A DNA stretch of 5,715 bases from Eubacteriales bacterium (GCA_028701715.1 JAQVQF010000144.1:1-5715); one strand, 5' to 3'; positions 1 to 5,715 are shown, numbered from the stretch's first letter. Program-made: numbers and translations. The notes: generated by a model from the sequence alone, not told the origin.

Positions 1-904
1 TACGCCGAAGAACATAAGAGCTCTTGTCAAGGCGTACACTTCCGTTAAGAAGGCAAAAAAGCTGATAGGCATTTTCAATCCCGATGTGGTAATCGGCACC
101 GGCGGATACGCAAGCTGGCCGTATGTTAAGGCGGCGGCGATGCTTAAGATACCCACGCTTATACAGGAGCAGAATGTATTCCCCGGTGTGACCACGAAAA
201 AGCTGTCCCGTTACGTCGATACCGTATGCGTCAGCTATGACGAATCGCGCTGTCTGTTCGGCGACGAAGTGCAGAAAAAGCTCGTGCTGACCGGAAATCC
301 GGTAAAAGCCAACAATTTCGACAGGGAAGCCGCCAGAAAAAAGCTCGGACTTAAGGAGGATGACATATACATATTATCCTGCGGAGGCTCTCTCGGAGCG
401 GATAAGGTAAACGCTCTGTGTATCGAGGCGATGGAGATTTATAAAAACAAGCCTGAAATCAAGCAGATACACGCCGTCGGGCATATAGGCTGGGAAAAGC
501 ATTCGGCCTTGGCAAGGGCAAAGGGACTGGATAAACGCGAAGGCTATGAAATTGTCGAATACATATACGATATGCCGTTAAGACAGGCTGCCGCGGATAT
601 TGTCGTTTCGAGAGCCGGAGCGATTACCACGGCGGAGCTGGCTTGCTTAGGCAGGGCGACGATTTTCATACCTTCTCCCAATGTGACGGAAGACCATCAG
701 TATAAAAATGCGGCGGTGCTTAAAAAGGCCGGCGCCGCGGAGGTATTCCGCGAAAGCGTCCTCGACGGCAGGATATTGGCAAAAACGATAATCGATTTGT
801 CCAAGGACGGTGAAAAACGCCGTGACATGGAAGAAAAAATGAAGGCGTTCGGCAAGCCCGACGCGGTTAAAAAAATAACGGACGAGATATTCAAGCTCGT
901 CTGA
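1..904 (+). CDS. murG: MurG, UDP-GlcNAc:lipid I GlcNAc transferase (5' truncated by window edge)
   Basis: MurG adds N-acetylglucosamine from UDP-GlcNAc to lipid I at the inner face of the membrane, giving lipid II, the last cytoplasmic step of peptidoglycan precursor synthesis. The frame is open from base 2 to the TGA at 902-904, giving 300 visible residues against about 355-370 for the family, so roughly the first 60, including the first glycine-rich loop, lie outside. Visible motifs, in visible-residue numbering: GTGGY loop (32-36), QEQN followed by PG (55-62), TGNP (97-100), GGSLGA third glycine loop (128-133), SRAGAITTAE (203-212) and PSPNVTEDHQYKNA (224-237). The last two match the UDP-GlcNAc-binding region that holds the conserved Glu and Gln. 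The GTG at 86 is an internal Val in the GTGGY strand, not a start. ftsQ follows 19 nt downstream, so the two are probably co-transcribed. The assignment is very secure. Confidence 0.97.
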   Translation, partial: TPKNIRALVKAYTSVKKAKKLIGIFNPDVVIGTGGYASWPYVKAAAMLKIPTLIQEQNVFPGVTTKKLSRYVDTVCVSYDESRCLFGDEVQKKLVLTGNPVKANNFDREAARKKLGLKEDDIYILSCGGSLGADKVNALCIEAMEIYKNKPEIKQIHAVGHIGWEKHSALARAKGLDKREGYEIVEYIYDMPLRQAAADIVVSRAGAITTAELACLGRATIFIPSPNVTEDHQYKNAAVLKKAGAAEVFRESVLDGRILAKTIIDLSKDGEKRRDMEEKMKAFGKPDAVKKITDEIFKLV

Positions 905-923
905 CAAAGGCAGTAATTGAGAT

Positions 924-1736
924 ATGGACGATGAAAGGGATTTTAACGATTATAAAGTCGTTAAATTCGAGACGTTAAAACAGCAGCAGGAACGCAAAAG
1001 CAAACACAGAAGGGCGTTTTATATAATTCTTGTCGTCGCGGCGGCGTTGTCGTTTTTTGTCGTGGCTTTCACCGTTTTCCTAAAAATAAGTCATATAGAA
1101 ATTATAAATTCCACGCTTTACGACGATGAAGAAATATTCGCGGCGCTTCCGATTGCGAAAGGCGATTCCTTATACGGCTTCGACGGCGGCGGGGTCGAGG
1201 AATATCTGCAAAAGCATTTTCCCTATTATAAAACGGTTTCGGTGACAAGGAAGCTGCCCTCGACGGTTATTATTGAGGTAACCGAGGAAACGCCGGTATT
1301 CTGTTTGAAATCGGGTAATGACTATTATATTCTGTCTGAGGATTTCAAGGTTCTCGGCAGGACGGAGACCGTACCGGAGGAAATAAGCTTAATCAGCCTC
1401 AGCACAGGCTATGTAAAGCGCTGTGTAACAGGGGAAACGCTTTCCTTTGCCGAAACCAAGCTTTTTGATTCTTTGGACGAATTATGGCAGACGCTGTGTT
1501 ATTACAAGCTTGATGATAAAATAGATTATATAGACGCGTCCAATCGTTTTGACATATATATCGGTTACAACGGGCAGCTGAGGATATATATGGGCGACAT
1601 TAAGGACTGTGACACAAAAATAAGGTTTTTACTCGGTATAATGGAACACATATACGACGATCAGACCGGTTATCTTGATATATCCAACCCAAAGGAGGCA
1701 ACGTTTTCCCCTAAAAGCGGCAATATTAACGAATAA
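924..1736 (+). CDS. ftsQ: Cell division protein FtsQ/DivIB, single-pass membrane protein with POTRA domain
   Basis: A 270-residue bitopic protein with the FtsQ/DivIB layout. It has a charged cytoplasmic N-terminus (residues 1-30, ending in KSKHRR), one membrane helix at about 31-54, then an extracytoplasmic POTRA domain (about 55-125). That domain opens with ISHIEIINSTLYDDEEI and ends with the typical RKLPSTVIIEVTEETPV strand. The rest is the less conserved beta domain (about 126-255) and a short polar tail. The family links FtsL/DivIC and FtsW/FtsI to the septal wall machinery. Sequence identity to known members cannot be measured here; the call rests on topology, POTRA pattern and position between murG and ftsZ. 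The start is fixed by an in-frame TGA at 918-920 and no nearby alternative. The Shine-Dalgarno is poor (AAAGG at 906-910, 13 nt from the ATG), so translation may be coupled to murG. DivIB would be the alternative gene name. Confidence 0.9.
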   Translation: MDDERDFNDYKVVKFETLKQQQERKSKHRRAFYIILVVAAALSFFVVAFTVFLKISHIEIINSTLYDDEEIFAALPIAKGDSLYGFDGGGVEEYLQKHFPYYKTVSVTRKLPSTVIIEVTEETPVFCLKSGNDYYILSEDFKVLGRTETVPEEISLISLSTGYVKRCVTGETLSFAETKLFDSLDELWQTLCYYKLDDKIDYIDASNRFDIYIGYNGQLRIYMGDIKDCDTKIRFLLGIMEHIYDDQTGYLDISNPKEATFSPKSGNINE

Positions 1737-1780
1737 TATGCAAAAACTCGTTTGAATACACTATTTTTTTTAAAAAACTA

Positions 1781-1809
1781 TTGAAAAAATACGTAATTTG
1801 TTTTATACT
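1781..1809 (+). promoter_or_regulatory. Sigma-A-type promoter for the ftsZ pair
   Basis: TTGAAA at 1781-1786 and TATACT at 1804-1809 are each one base from the consensus hexamers and are separated by exactly 17 nt. The region is very AT-rich, with T and A runs at 1763-1776 that could act as an upstream element or bend. Transcription would start near 1816, giving a leader of about 56 nt before the ftsZ1 ATG. No GC-rich terminator is visible between ftsQ and this promoter, so read-through from the murG-ftsQ transcript probably adds to it. The match is strong for sequence alone but untested. Confidence 0.75.
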
Positions 1810-1842
1810 ATACTAAATAATTATGTAATTAATAATACTGTG

Positions 1843-1862
1843 CCTTCAAACGGCGGAAGGGG
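1843..1862 (+). promoter_or_regulatory. ftsZ1 ribosome binding site, partly inside a small hairpin
   Basis: GAAGGGG at 1856-1862 lies 9 nt before the ATG at 1872 and decides that start. CCTTC at 1843-1847 is its exact complement (GAAGG, 1856-1860), with an 8-nt loop, so the leader can form a 5-bp hairpin that hides the Shine-Dalgarno. The binding site itself is convincing; the hairpin is short and may be chance. Confidence 0.55.
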
Positions 1863-1871
1863 AATTTTATA

Positions 1872-2972
1872 ATGGCGGAAAAATTTGATTCTTTCGACGG
1901 CAACGTGATAATCAAGGTCATTGGTATCGGCGGCGGAGGAAACAACGCGGTCGACAGAATGATAGCGGACAGTCTTGCCAATGTTGATTATATCAATATC
2001 AACACCGATACCCAATCCCTCTACAGAACCGCGGCTCCCACCAAAATAGCGATAGGCAATAAAATAACCCGCGGGCAGGGTGCAGGCTCGAATCCGGACC
2101 TCGGCAAACGAAGCGCGGACGAATCCGCGGAGCAGATAGCGGGCATAATAAAAGGCGCCAATATGGTGTTTATAACCGCCGGTATGGGCGGCGGCACGGG
2201 TACCGGCGCGGCTCCGATAATAGCCAAAATAGCCAAAGGCATGGGTATCCTCACGGTCGCCATAGTCACCAAGCCTTTCGGCTTTGAGGGCAGACACAGA
2301 ATGGCTCAGGCCGAATCGGGTATCGAAGCGCTTTCCCAAAACGTCGATTCTCTGCTTGTTATCCCCAACGAACGCTTAAAGCTGCTTACGGATAAAAAAA
2401 TTACATTTATGAACGCTTTCCAGGAAGCGGACGATATACTCCGCAAGGGTGTACGCTCGATATCCGAGCTTATACTGAACGAAGGTTATATTAACCTCGA
2501 CTTCGCGGATATTGCCGCGGTAATGACGGGAGCGGGGCTGGCGCATATGGGCGTAGGCAACGCAAAGGGCAAGGACAAGGCGGAACAGGCCGCCAAAATG
2601 GCGATGTCGTCGCCGCTGCTTGAGACCAATATTTCCGGCGCGAAGGGCATTATCGTAAACATAACCGCTTCGCCCGACATAGGTCTTGACGAAATCGACC
2701 AGGCCGCCACTATGATAACCGACGAAGCGCATCCCGACGCGACCGTGATATTCGGTACCGTGTTTAACCCGGAACTTGAAGACGAAATGAAGATAACCTT
2801 AATCGCCACGGGCTTTGAGAAGGAAGAAAAAAAGAAAGCCCAAGCGGCTCCCTTATTCCCGTCGGCTCAAAAGCCGCAGGTCAGCAGCTCCAACGCCAAC
2901 GCCAGCAACAACGTTAATGAGAAGGAATTCAACGAGATATTCGATTTGATTAATAAAAAGCGCAATGTTTAG
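1872..2972 (+). CDS. ftsZ: FtsZ, first of two tandem paralogues
   Basis: This is a tubulin-like GTPase of 366 residues, normal for the family, that polymerises into the cytoplasmic Z-ring. Visible motifs: glycine loop GGGGNNAV (20-27), NTDTQ (44-48), tubulin signature GGGTGTG (106-112), VTKPFGFEG (132-140), IPNERLKLL (164-172) and the T7 synergy loop NLDFAD with N208, D210 and D213, which completes the GTPase site of the neighbouring subunit. The core ends near residue 316. It is followed by a short variable linker rich in Lys, Ala, Ser and Asn (317-350) and the tail EFNEIFDLINKKRNV. The tail is hydrophobic then basic, but it is not the usual D-I-P-x-F-L-R peptide that binds FtsA, SepF and other partners. 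The gene has its own promoter and a good Shine-Dalgarno. A second ftsZ starts 34 nt downstream, and no ftsA is adjacent. The glycine loop and the loop after it have the length and form found in Bacillus FtsZ, which makes this copy the more conventional one in that region. Confidence 0.97.
   Translation: MAEKFDSFDGNVIIKVIGIGGGGNNAVDRMIADSLANVDYININTDTQSLYRTAAPTKIAIGNKITRGQGAGSNPDLGKRSADESAEQIAGIIKGANMVFITAGMGGGTGTGAAPIIAKIAKGMGILTVAIVTKPFGFEGRHRMAQAESGIEALSQNVDSLLVIPNERLKLLTDKKITFMNAFQEADDILRKGVRSISELILNEGYINLDFADIAAVMTGAGLAHMGVGNAKGKDKAEQAAKMAMSSPLLETNISGAKGIIVNITASPDIGLDEIDQAATMITDEAHPDATVIFGTVFNPELEDEMKITLIATGFEKEEKKKAQAAPLFPSAQKPQVSSSNANASNNVNEKEFNEIFDLINKKRNV
2148..2197 (+). repeat. Near-identical DNA segment shared by the two ftsZ genes, copy 1
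   Basis: Bases 2148-2182 are identical over 35 bp to 3286-3320. After one mismatch (T/A) identity continues for 14 bp, giving 49 of 50 matches. The segment encodes IKGANMVFITAGMGGGT around the tubulin signature. Nearly all free third-codon positions are the same, unlike much of the rest of the pair. It is a direct repeat 1138 bp apart and could allow recombination that deletes or adds one ftsZ copy. Confidence 0.85.
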
Positions 2973-2993
2973 TTAAATAAATTAACACAAACC

Positions 2994-2998
2994 GGAGG
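2994..2998 (+). promoter_or_regulatory. Strong ribosome binding site of ftsZ2
   Basis: GGAGG lies 8 nt before the ATG at 3007, inside the 34-nt gap between the two ftsZ genes. It is closer to the Shine-Dalgarno consensus than the site of ftsZ1 and has no complementary hairpin upstream. The second FtsZ may therefore be translated at least as well as the first. No promoter or terminator is visible in the gap, so both genes should share one message. Confidence 0.8.
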
Positions 2999-3006
2999 AA
3001 GTTATA

Positions 3007-4116
3007 ATGCCAAACGAAAGCGGATACAACACAAATGTAGTGATAAAGGTTATCGGAGTGGGAGGCGGCGGCGGAAACGCGGTCAACCGTATGATAAGCA
3101 TGAATGTAAACGCAGACAATGTCGATTACATCAACGTCAATACCGATACGCAGATACTGATAAAATCGCTGGCATCCACCAAGCTTGCCATAGGCGAAAA
3201 AGTTACCAAGGGACACGGCGCCGGCTCCAACCCGGAACTGGGCGAAAAAGCGGCGGAAGAATCGCTTGAAAGCATTACCGAAGCCATAAAAGGCGCCAAT
3301 ATGGTGTTTATAACCGCCGGAATGGGCGGCGGCACCGGCACAGGCGCGGCTCCCGTTGTGGCAAAGGTGGCAAAATCCCTCGGTATCCTTACCGTAGGCA
3401 TTGTGACCAAGCCTTTTAAGTTTGAAGGACGCACAAGAATGATTCATGCCGAGGAAGGCATCGACAAGCTTGCCTCCTATGTGGATTCTTTACTCATAAT
3501 CCCCAACGAACGCTTAAAGCTCCTCACCGATAAAAAGATAACCTTCCTAAACGCTTTCCAGGAAGCCGACGACATTCTCCGCAAGGGTGTTCAGTCGATA
3601 TGCGAGCTTATCACTACAAACGGTTACATAAACCTTGACTTCGCGGACGTTTCCACCGTTATGACCAATGCCGGGCTGGCGCATATGGGCGTCGGCGGCG
3701 CTAAGGGCAAGGACAAAGCGGAACAGGCGGCAAGAATGGCGATGTCGTCTCCGCTGCTCGAAACCAAAATCGACGGCGCAAAGGGCATTATCGTCAACAT
3801 CACCTCCTCGCCCGATATCGGACTGGACGAAATCGACGAAGCCGTATCTCTCATCACCAACGAAGCGCATCCCGACGCCACGGTTATATTCGGTGTCGCG
3901 TTTAACGCCTCTCTTGAGGACGAAATGCACATAACGCTTATCGCCACGGGCTTCGAGCATGAAAAAAAGTCCTACGAATACAGGAAAGCGGTGGCGGAAA
4001 AGCAGGTACAGGCGGCTCCCACGCCCGAGCAGAAGGCTTCCCAGCAGGCCATCAATGAGGACGAAATCAATAACATCATTTCTATGCTCAATTCCAACAG
4101 AAGAAGCGATATATAA
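3007..4116 (+). CDS. ftsZ: FtsZ, second of two tandem paralogues
   Basis: A full-length FtsZ of 369 residues, about 76% identical to the upstream copy over the core (about 233 of 306 aligned positions by hand count). It keeps every key motif: GGGGGNAV (19-26), NTDTQ (45-49), GGGTGTG (107-113), VTKPFKFEG (133-141), IPNERLKLL (165-173) and T7-loop residues N209, D211 and D214, so it should bind and hydrolyse GTP. It differs from copy 1 by two extra residues in the loop after the first helix (SMNVNADN, 31-38), by scattered changes at about 82-95 and 142-160, and by its linker (about 318-350, rich in Lys, Glu, Gln and Ala). The tail, DEINNIISMLNSNRRSDI, again lacks a D-I-P-x-F-L-R peptide but matches the copy 1 tail in pattern (NE-E-N-I-L-N-R). 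A 12-bp hairpin follows the stop. A co-polymerising partner of copy 1, a regulator or a stage-specific FtsZ are all possible; the sequence does not decide. Confidence 0.96.
   Translation: MPNESGYNTNVVIKVIGVGGGGGNAVNRMISMNVNADNVDYINVNTDTQILIKSLASTKLAIGEKVTKGHGAGSNPELGEKAAEESLESITEAIKGANMVFITAGMGGGTGTGAAPVVAKVAKSLGILTVGIVTKPFKFEGRTRMIHAEEGIDKLASYVDSLLIIPNERLKLLTDKKITFLNAFQEADDILRKGVQSICELITTNGYINLDFADVSTVMTNAGLAHMGVGGAKGKDKAEQAARMAMSSPLLETKIDGAKGIIVNITSSPDIGLDEIDEAVSLITNEAHPDATVIFGVAFNASLEDEMHITLIATGFEHEKKSYEYRKAVAEKQVQAAPTPEQKASQQAINEDEINNIISMLNSNRRSDI
3286..3335 (+). repeat. Near-identical DNA segment shared by the two ftsZ genes, copy 2
   Basis: Partner of 2148-2197, with 49 of 50 bases equal and a 35-bp exact core at 3286-3320. 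Other shared exact blocks between the genes include a 23-mer at 2361-2383 and 3499-3521, encoding part of the IPNERLKL motif. Strong protein constraint explains part of this, but identical synonymous codons suggest a shared young ancestry or gene conversion. Confidence 0.85.
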
Positions 4117-4133
4117 ATTTCGGTTAATAATAT

Positions 4134-4173
4134 TAAGGCATAGCGTTTGCGCGTTATGCCTTATATCTTGTTT
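4134..4173 (+). terminator. Intrinsic terminator or attenuator after ftsZ2
   Basis: Bases 4134-4145 pair with 4152-4163 to form a 12-bp stem (TAAGGCATAGCG with CGCGTTATGCCTTA, one G-U pair) and a 6-nt loop, starting 17 nt after the ftsZ2 stop. The tail reads TATCTTGTTT, T-rich but interrupted, so termination may be partial. No convincing promoter lies between this hairpin and the next start at 4194, which suggests that tcdA is expressed at least partly by read-through. A small palindrome, TTAATAATATTAA (4124-4136), overlaps the left foot of the stem. Confidence 0.7.
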
Positions 4174-4193
4174 GACAACGGAAAGGTAATGTT

Positions 4194-4886
4194 ATGTGGA
4201 AGGAAAGGACCGAAGCGCTGATAGGCAGGCAAGCCGTTGAAAGGCTGGCGGCCGCCCGCGTTGCCGTATTCGGTATCGGCGGCGTGGGCTCATATGCCGT
4301 TGAGGCTTTGGCAAGAGCGGGAATCGGCGGGCTGGATCTTATCGATGACGACGTTTACTGCGAAACCAATCTAAATCGCCAGCTTTACGCAACGCTTTCC
4401 GCGTTGGGGATGTATAAAACCGAAGCCGCCAAGGCGCATATTCACGATATCAATCCGGATTGCGGCGTTGTGACCGTGAATACAAGATTCACGCCGGAAA
4501 ACCGAGATAATTTTGACTTTTCCTCATATGATTACGTTATCGACGCAATAGACTCGACAGACTGCAAGGCTTCGCTTATTAAAAAATGCTTCGATGAAAA
4601 TATAAATATAATTTCCTCAATGGGCGCGGGAAACCGTAAAGATCCCGGACGCTTTACTGTGGCCGACATTTACTCCACCTCGACAGACCCTTTGGCTAAG
4701 GTTATGAGAGCAAAGCTGAAAAGGTTGGGAATAACACGGCTGAAGGTCGTATATTCGACGGAACCCCCTTCAAAGGTAAATGAAGACAGGGTTATCGGTT
4801 CGCTTTCCTGCGTGACCGCCGCCGCCGGGCTTATGCTTGCCGGAGAGGTAATCAAGGATTTAATAAATATAAAAGGTTCCGTATGA
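4194..4886 (+). CDS. tcdA: TcdA (YgdL/CsdL), tRNA threonylcarbamoyladenosine dehydratase
   Basis: An E1-like adenylating enzyme of the ThiF/MoeB superfamily. It uses ATP to cyclise t6A37 of tRNAs reading ANN codons into ct6A. The 230 residues show the nucleotide-binding GIGGVGS (27-33), DDDVYCETNLNRQ (51-63), conserved Lys75 in MYKTEAAKA, YVIDAIDS (114-121), MGAGNRKDPGRF (143-154), DPLAKVMRAKLKRLGI (165-180), typical of TcdA rather than of ThiF or MoeB, and the YSTEPP strand (187-192). No zinc-binding CxxC pairs are present, again as in TcdA. The length fits the short Firmicute form that lacks the hydrophobic C-terminal extension of the E. coli protein. The segment GSLSCVTAAAGL (202-213) replaces the more usual GS-x-S-F-V-P pattern, a mild oddity. 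The start at 4194 is supported by GAAAGG (4181-4186), 7 nt upstream. Its stop overlaps the start of the next gene by 4 nt, so the two are translationally coupled. Confidence 0.92.
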   Translation: MWKERTEALIGRQAVERLAAARVAVFGIGGVGSYAVEALARAGIGGLDLIDDDVYCETNLNRQLYATLSALGMYKTEAAKAHIHDINPDCGVVTVNTRFTPENRDNFDFSSYDYVIDAIDSTDCKASLIKKCFDENINIISSMGAGNRKDPGRFTVADIYSTSTDPLAKVMRAKLKRLGITRLKVVYSTEPPSKVNEDRVIGSLSCVTAAAGLMLAGEVIKDLINIKGSV

Positions 4887-5715
4887 TATGCATTAGCAAT
4901 ATACATCTGAAGCCCGGCTATACCGATGAGGATCTGACCGAAAAGGTATGTAATATTTTAGGCTGTAAGGATGCTTCGAGCACAATGTATCGGATAGTTT
5001 CAAAATCCCTCGACGCCAGACGCGGCTATGAAATGAGCTGTATAATATCGGTCGATGCGGAAATCAAAGGCGATTCCGAAAAAAGCGCCGCGCGCAGGGC
5101 AAAAAGATCGGGCGCGGATATAATATATCCGGTAACGGAGAAAAAGTACGGGCAGCCGCCTGTGAAGCGTCAATACGGCAAGCGTCCCGTAGTGGTCGGA
5201 TTCGGTCCTGCGGGGATATTTATCGCGCTTCTTCTCGCCCGAAACGGATTTGCGCCTATAATAATCGAACGCGGCGGCGATATCGACGAAAGAGTAAAAA
5301 AGGTTGACATATTCTATAAAACGGGTGTCCTCGACGAAAGCACGAATATCCAGTTCGGGGAAGGCGGCGCGGGCGCGTTTTCCGACGGCAAGCTGACCAC
5401 TTTGATTAAGGACACTAATTTAAGATGCCGCTTCGTGCTCGAAACCTTCGTGCGCTACGGCGCGCCGGAGGAAATCCTTTACGAATCGCACCCTCATATC
5501 GGCACCGATAAATTAAGATGCGTGATTAAAAATATAAGAAACGATATTATTTCGCTCGGCGGCGAGTTCCGCTTCGGCTGCAGATTTATCGGTTACGAAA
5601 CCGACGGTAACAATATATACGCCGCATTATTTGAAGCTTCTTCCGGGATGTATAAAACAGATGCCGATACAATTTTCCTCGCCATAGGGCATTCCGCACG
5701 TGACACATTTGAGAC
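4883..5715 (+). CDS. COG2509-type FAD-dependent dehydrogenase, 3' end outside window
   Basis: An open frame begins at ATG 4883, sharing ATGA with the tcdA stop, with AAAAGG at 4871-4876 as ribosome site. It stays open to the window end, giving 277 codons of a family usually about 460-535 residues long. The N-terminal part (about 1-90) is a small alpha/beta domain with the family-typical phrase VSKSLDAR (39-46). The dinucleotide-binding fold follows at about 102-130, with VVVGFGPAGIF (103-113) and the acidic strand end IIIERGG. Then come QFGEGGAGAFSDGKLTT (157-173) and a GAPEEIL...PHIGTD segment. A second strand, TIFLAIGHSARDTF, near the window end resembles the ATG-like FAD contact. These match the uncharacterised FAD-dependent dehydrogenase family COG2509, often annotated only as NAD(P)/FAD-dependent oxidoreductase. 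The substrate is unknown and I do not assign one. Coupling to tcdA suggests matched expression but not necessarily a shared pathway. Confidence 0.88.
   Translation, partial: MICISNIHLKPGYTDEDLTEKVCNILGCKDASSTMYRIVSKSLDARRGYEMSCIISVDAEIKGDSEKSAARRAKRSGADIIYPVTEKKYGQPPVKRQYGKRPVVVGFGPAGIFIALLLARNGFAPIIIERGGDIDERVKKVDIFYKTGVLDESTNIQFGEGGAGAFSDGKLTTLIKDTNLRCRFVLETFVRYGAPEEILYESHPHIGTDKLRCVIKNIRNDIISLGGEFRFGCRFIGYETDGNNIYAALFEASSGMYKTDADTIFLAIGHSARDTFE

Noticed and set aside
86..88. GTG as a possible start of a shorter MurG
   Set aside because: The frame is open to the window edge and encodes conserved MurG sequence before this codon; the GTG is an internal Val.
1763..1776. T-run followed by A-run after ftsQ as a terminator
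   Set aside because: There is no GC-containing stem before the T-run; it fits better as AT-rich DNA upstream of the ftsZ promoter.
1821..2339. Long open frame on the - strand opposite ftsZ1 (172 codons), with a similar one opposite ftsZ2 (2950-3447)
   Set aside because: The two resemble each other only because the ftsZ genes are paralogous. They lie fully opposite strong coding sequence, show no recognisable domain and have no convincing ribosome sites.
2972..2986. Small inverted repeat GTTAA/TTAAC between the ftsZ genes
   Set aside because: Only 5 AT-rich base pairs with no T-tract; too weak to be a terminator or a processing site by itself.
4172..4177. Perfect -35-like TTGACA just upstream of tcdA
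   Set aside because: A -10 element at 16-18 nt spacing would fall at or after the tcdA start codon and nothing like TATAAT is there, so it cannot drive the ATG at 4194.
3668..4189. Short + strand open frames overlapping the 3' half of ftsZ2 in another frame (3668-3934 and 3959-4189)
   Set aside because: Their predicted peptides are Arg/Pro/Ser-rich low-complexity shadows of ftsZ2 codons, without domains or ribosome sites.

Overview
The window looks like a piece of a division and cell wall (dcw) cluster from a low-to-medium GC Firmicute, most likely an uncultured gut-type member of the Clostridia (Oscillospiraceae/Ruminococcaceae-like). This rests on protein character (MurG with the clostridial-style PSPNVTEDHQ motif, a DivIB-like FtsQ, a YgdL/TcdA without the C-terminal extension, a COG2509 FAD protein), on purine-rich Shine-Dalgarno sites and on the gene order. 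It is a reading by eye, without a database search.

All genes lie on the + strand. Left: the 3' part of murG (lipid II synthesis, 5' end outside the window), then, 19 nt later, ftsQ/divIB (membrane divisome protein with a POTRA domain). A 135-nt AT-rich gap carries a near-consensus sigma-A promoter (TTGAAA, 17 nt, TATACT) and leads into two full-length ftsZ genes in tandem (1872-2972 and 3007-4116). They are 34 nt apart and about 76% identical over the GTPase core by hand count. No ftsA lies next to either copy. A 12-bp hairpin with a ragged T-rich tail follows the second ftsZ and probably ends or attenuates the transcript. Right: tcdA (tRNA t6A-to-ct6A cyclase, ThiF/MoeB fold) and, overlapping its stop by ATGA, the first 277 codons of a COG2509-type FAD-dependent dehydrogenase that runs off the window.

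The main point of interest is the tandem ftsZ pair. Both copies keep every visible GTP-binding and T7-loop catalytic residue, so both should be active tubulin-like GTPases. They differ in the loop after the glycine-rich motif, in their linkers, and in C-terminal tails that do not show the usual D-I-P-x-F-L-R type peptide. Co-transcription from one promoter suggests a two-component, possibly co-polymerising Z-ring, analogous in principle to plastid FtsZ1/FtsZ2 or archaeal FtsZ1/FtsZ2 but apparently of independent, lineage-specific origin. This is inference; the sequence shows only the duplication and the intact motifs.

There is no gene-free stretch longer than 135 bases, and I see no tRNA, rRNA, CRISPR or insertion sequence.
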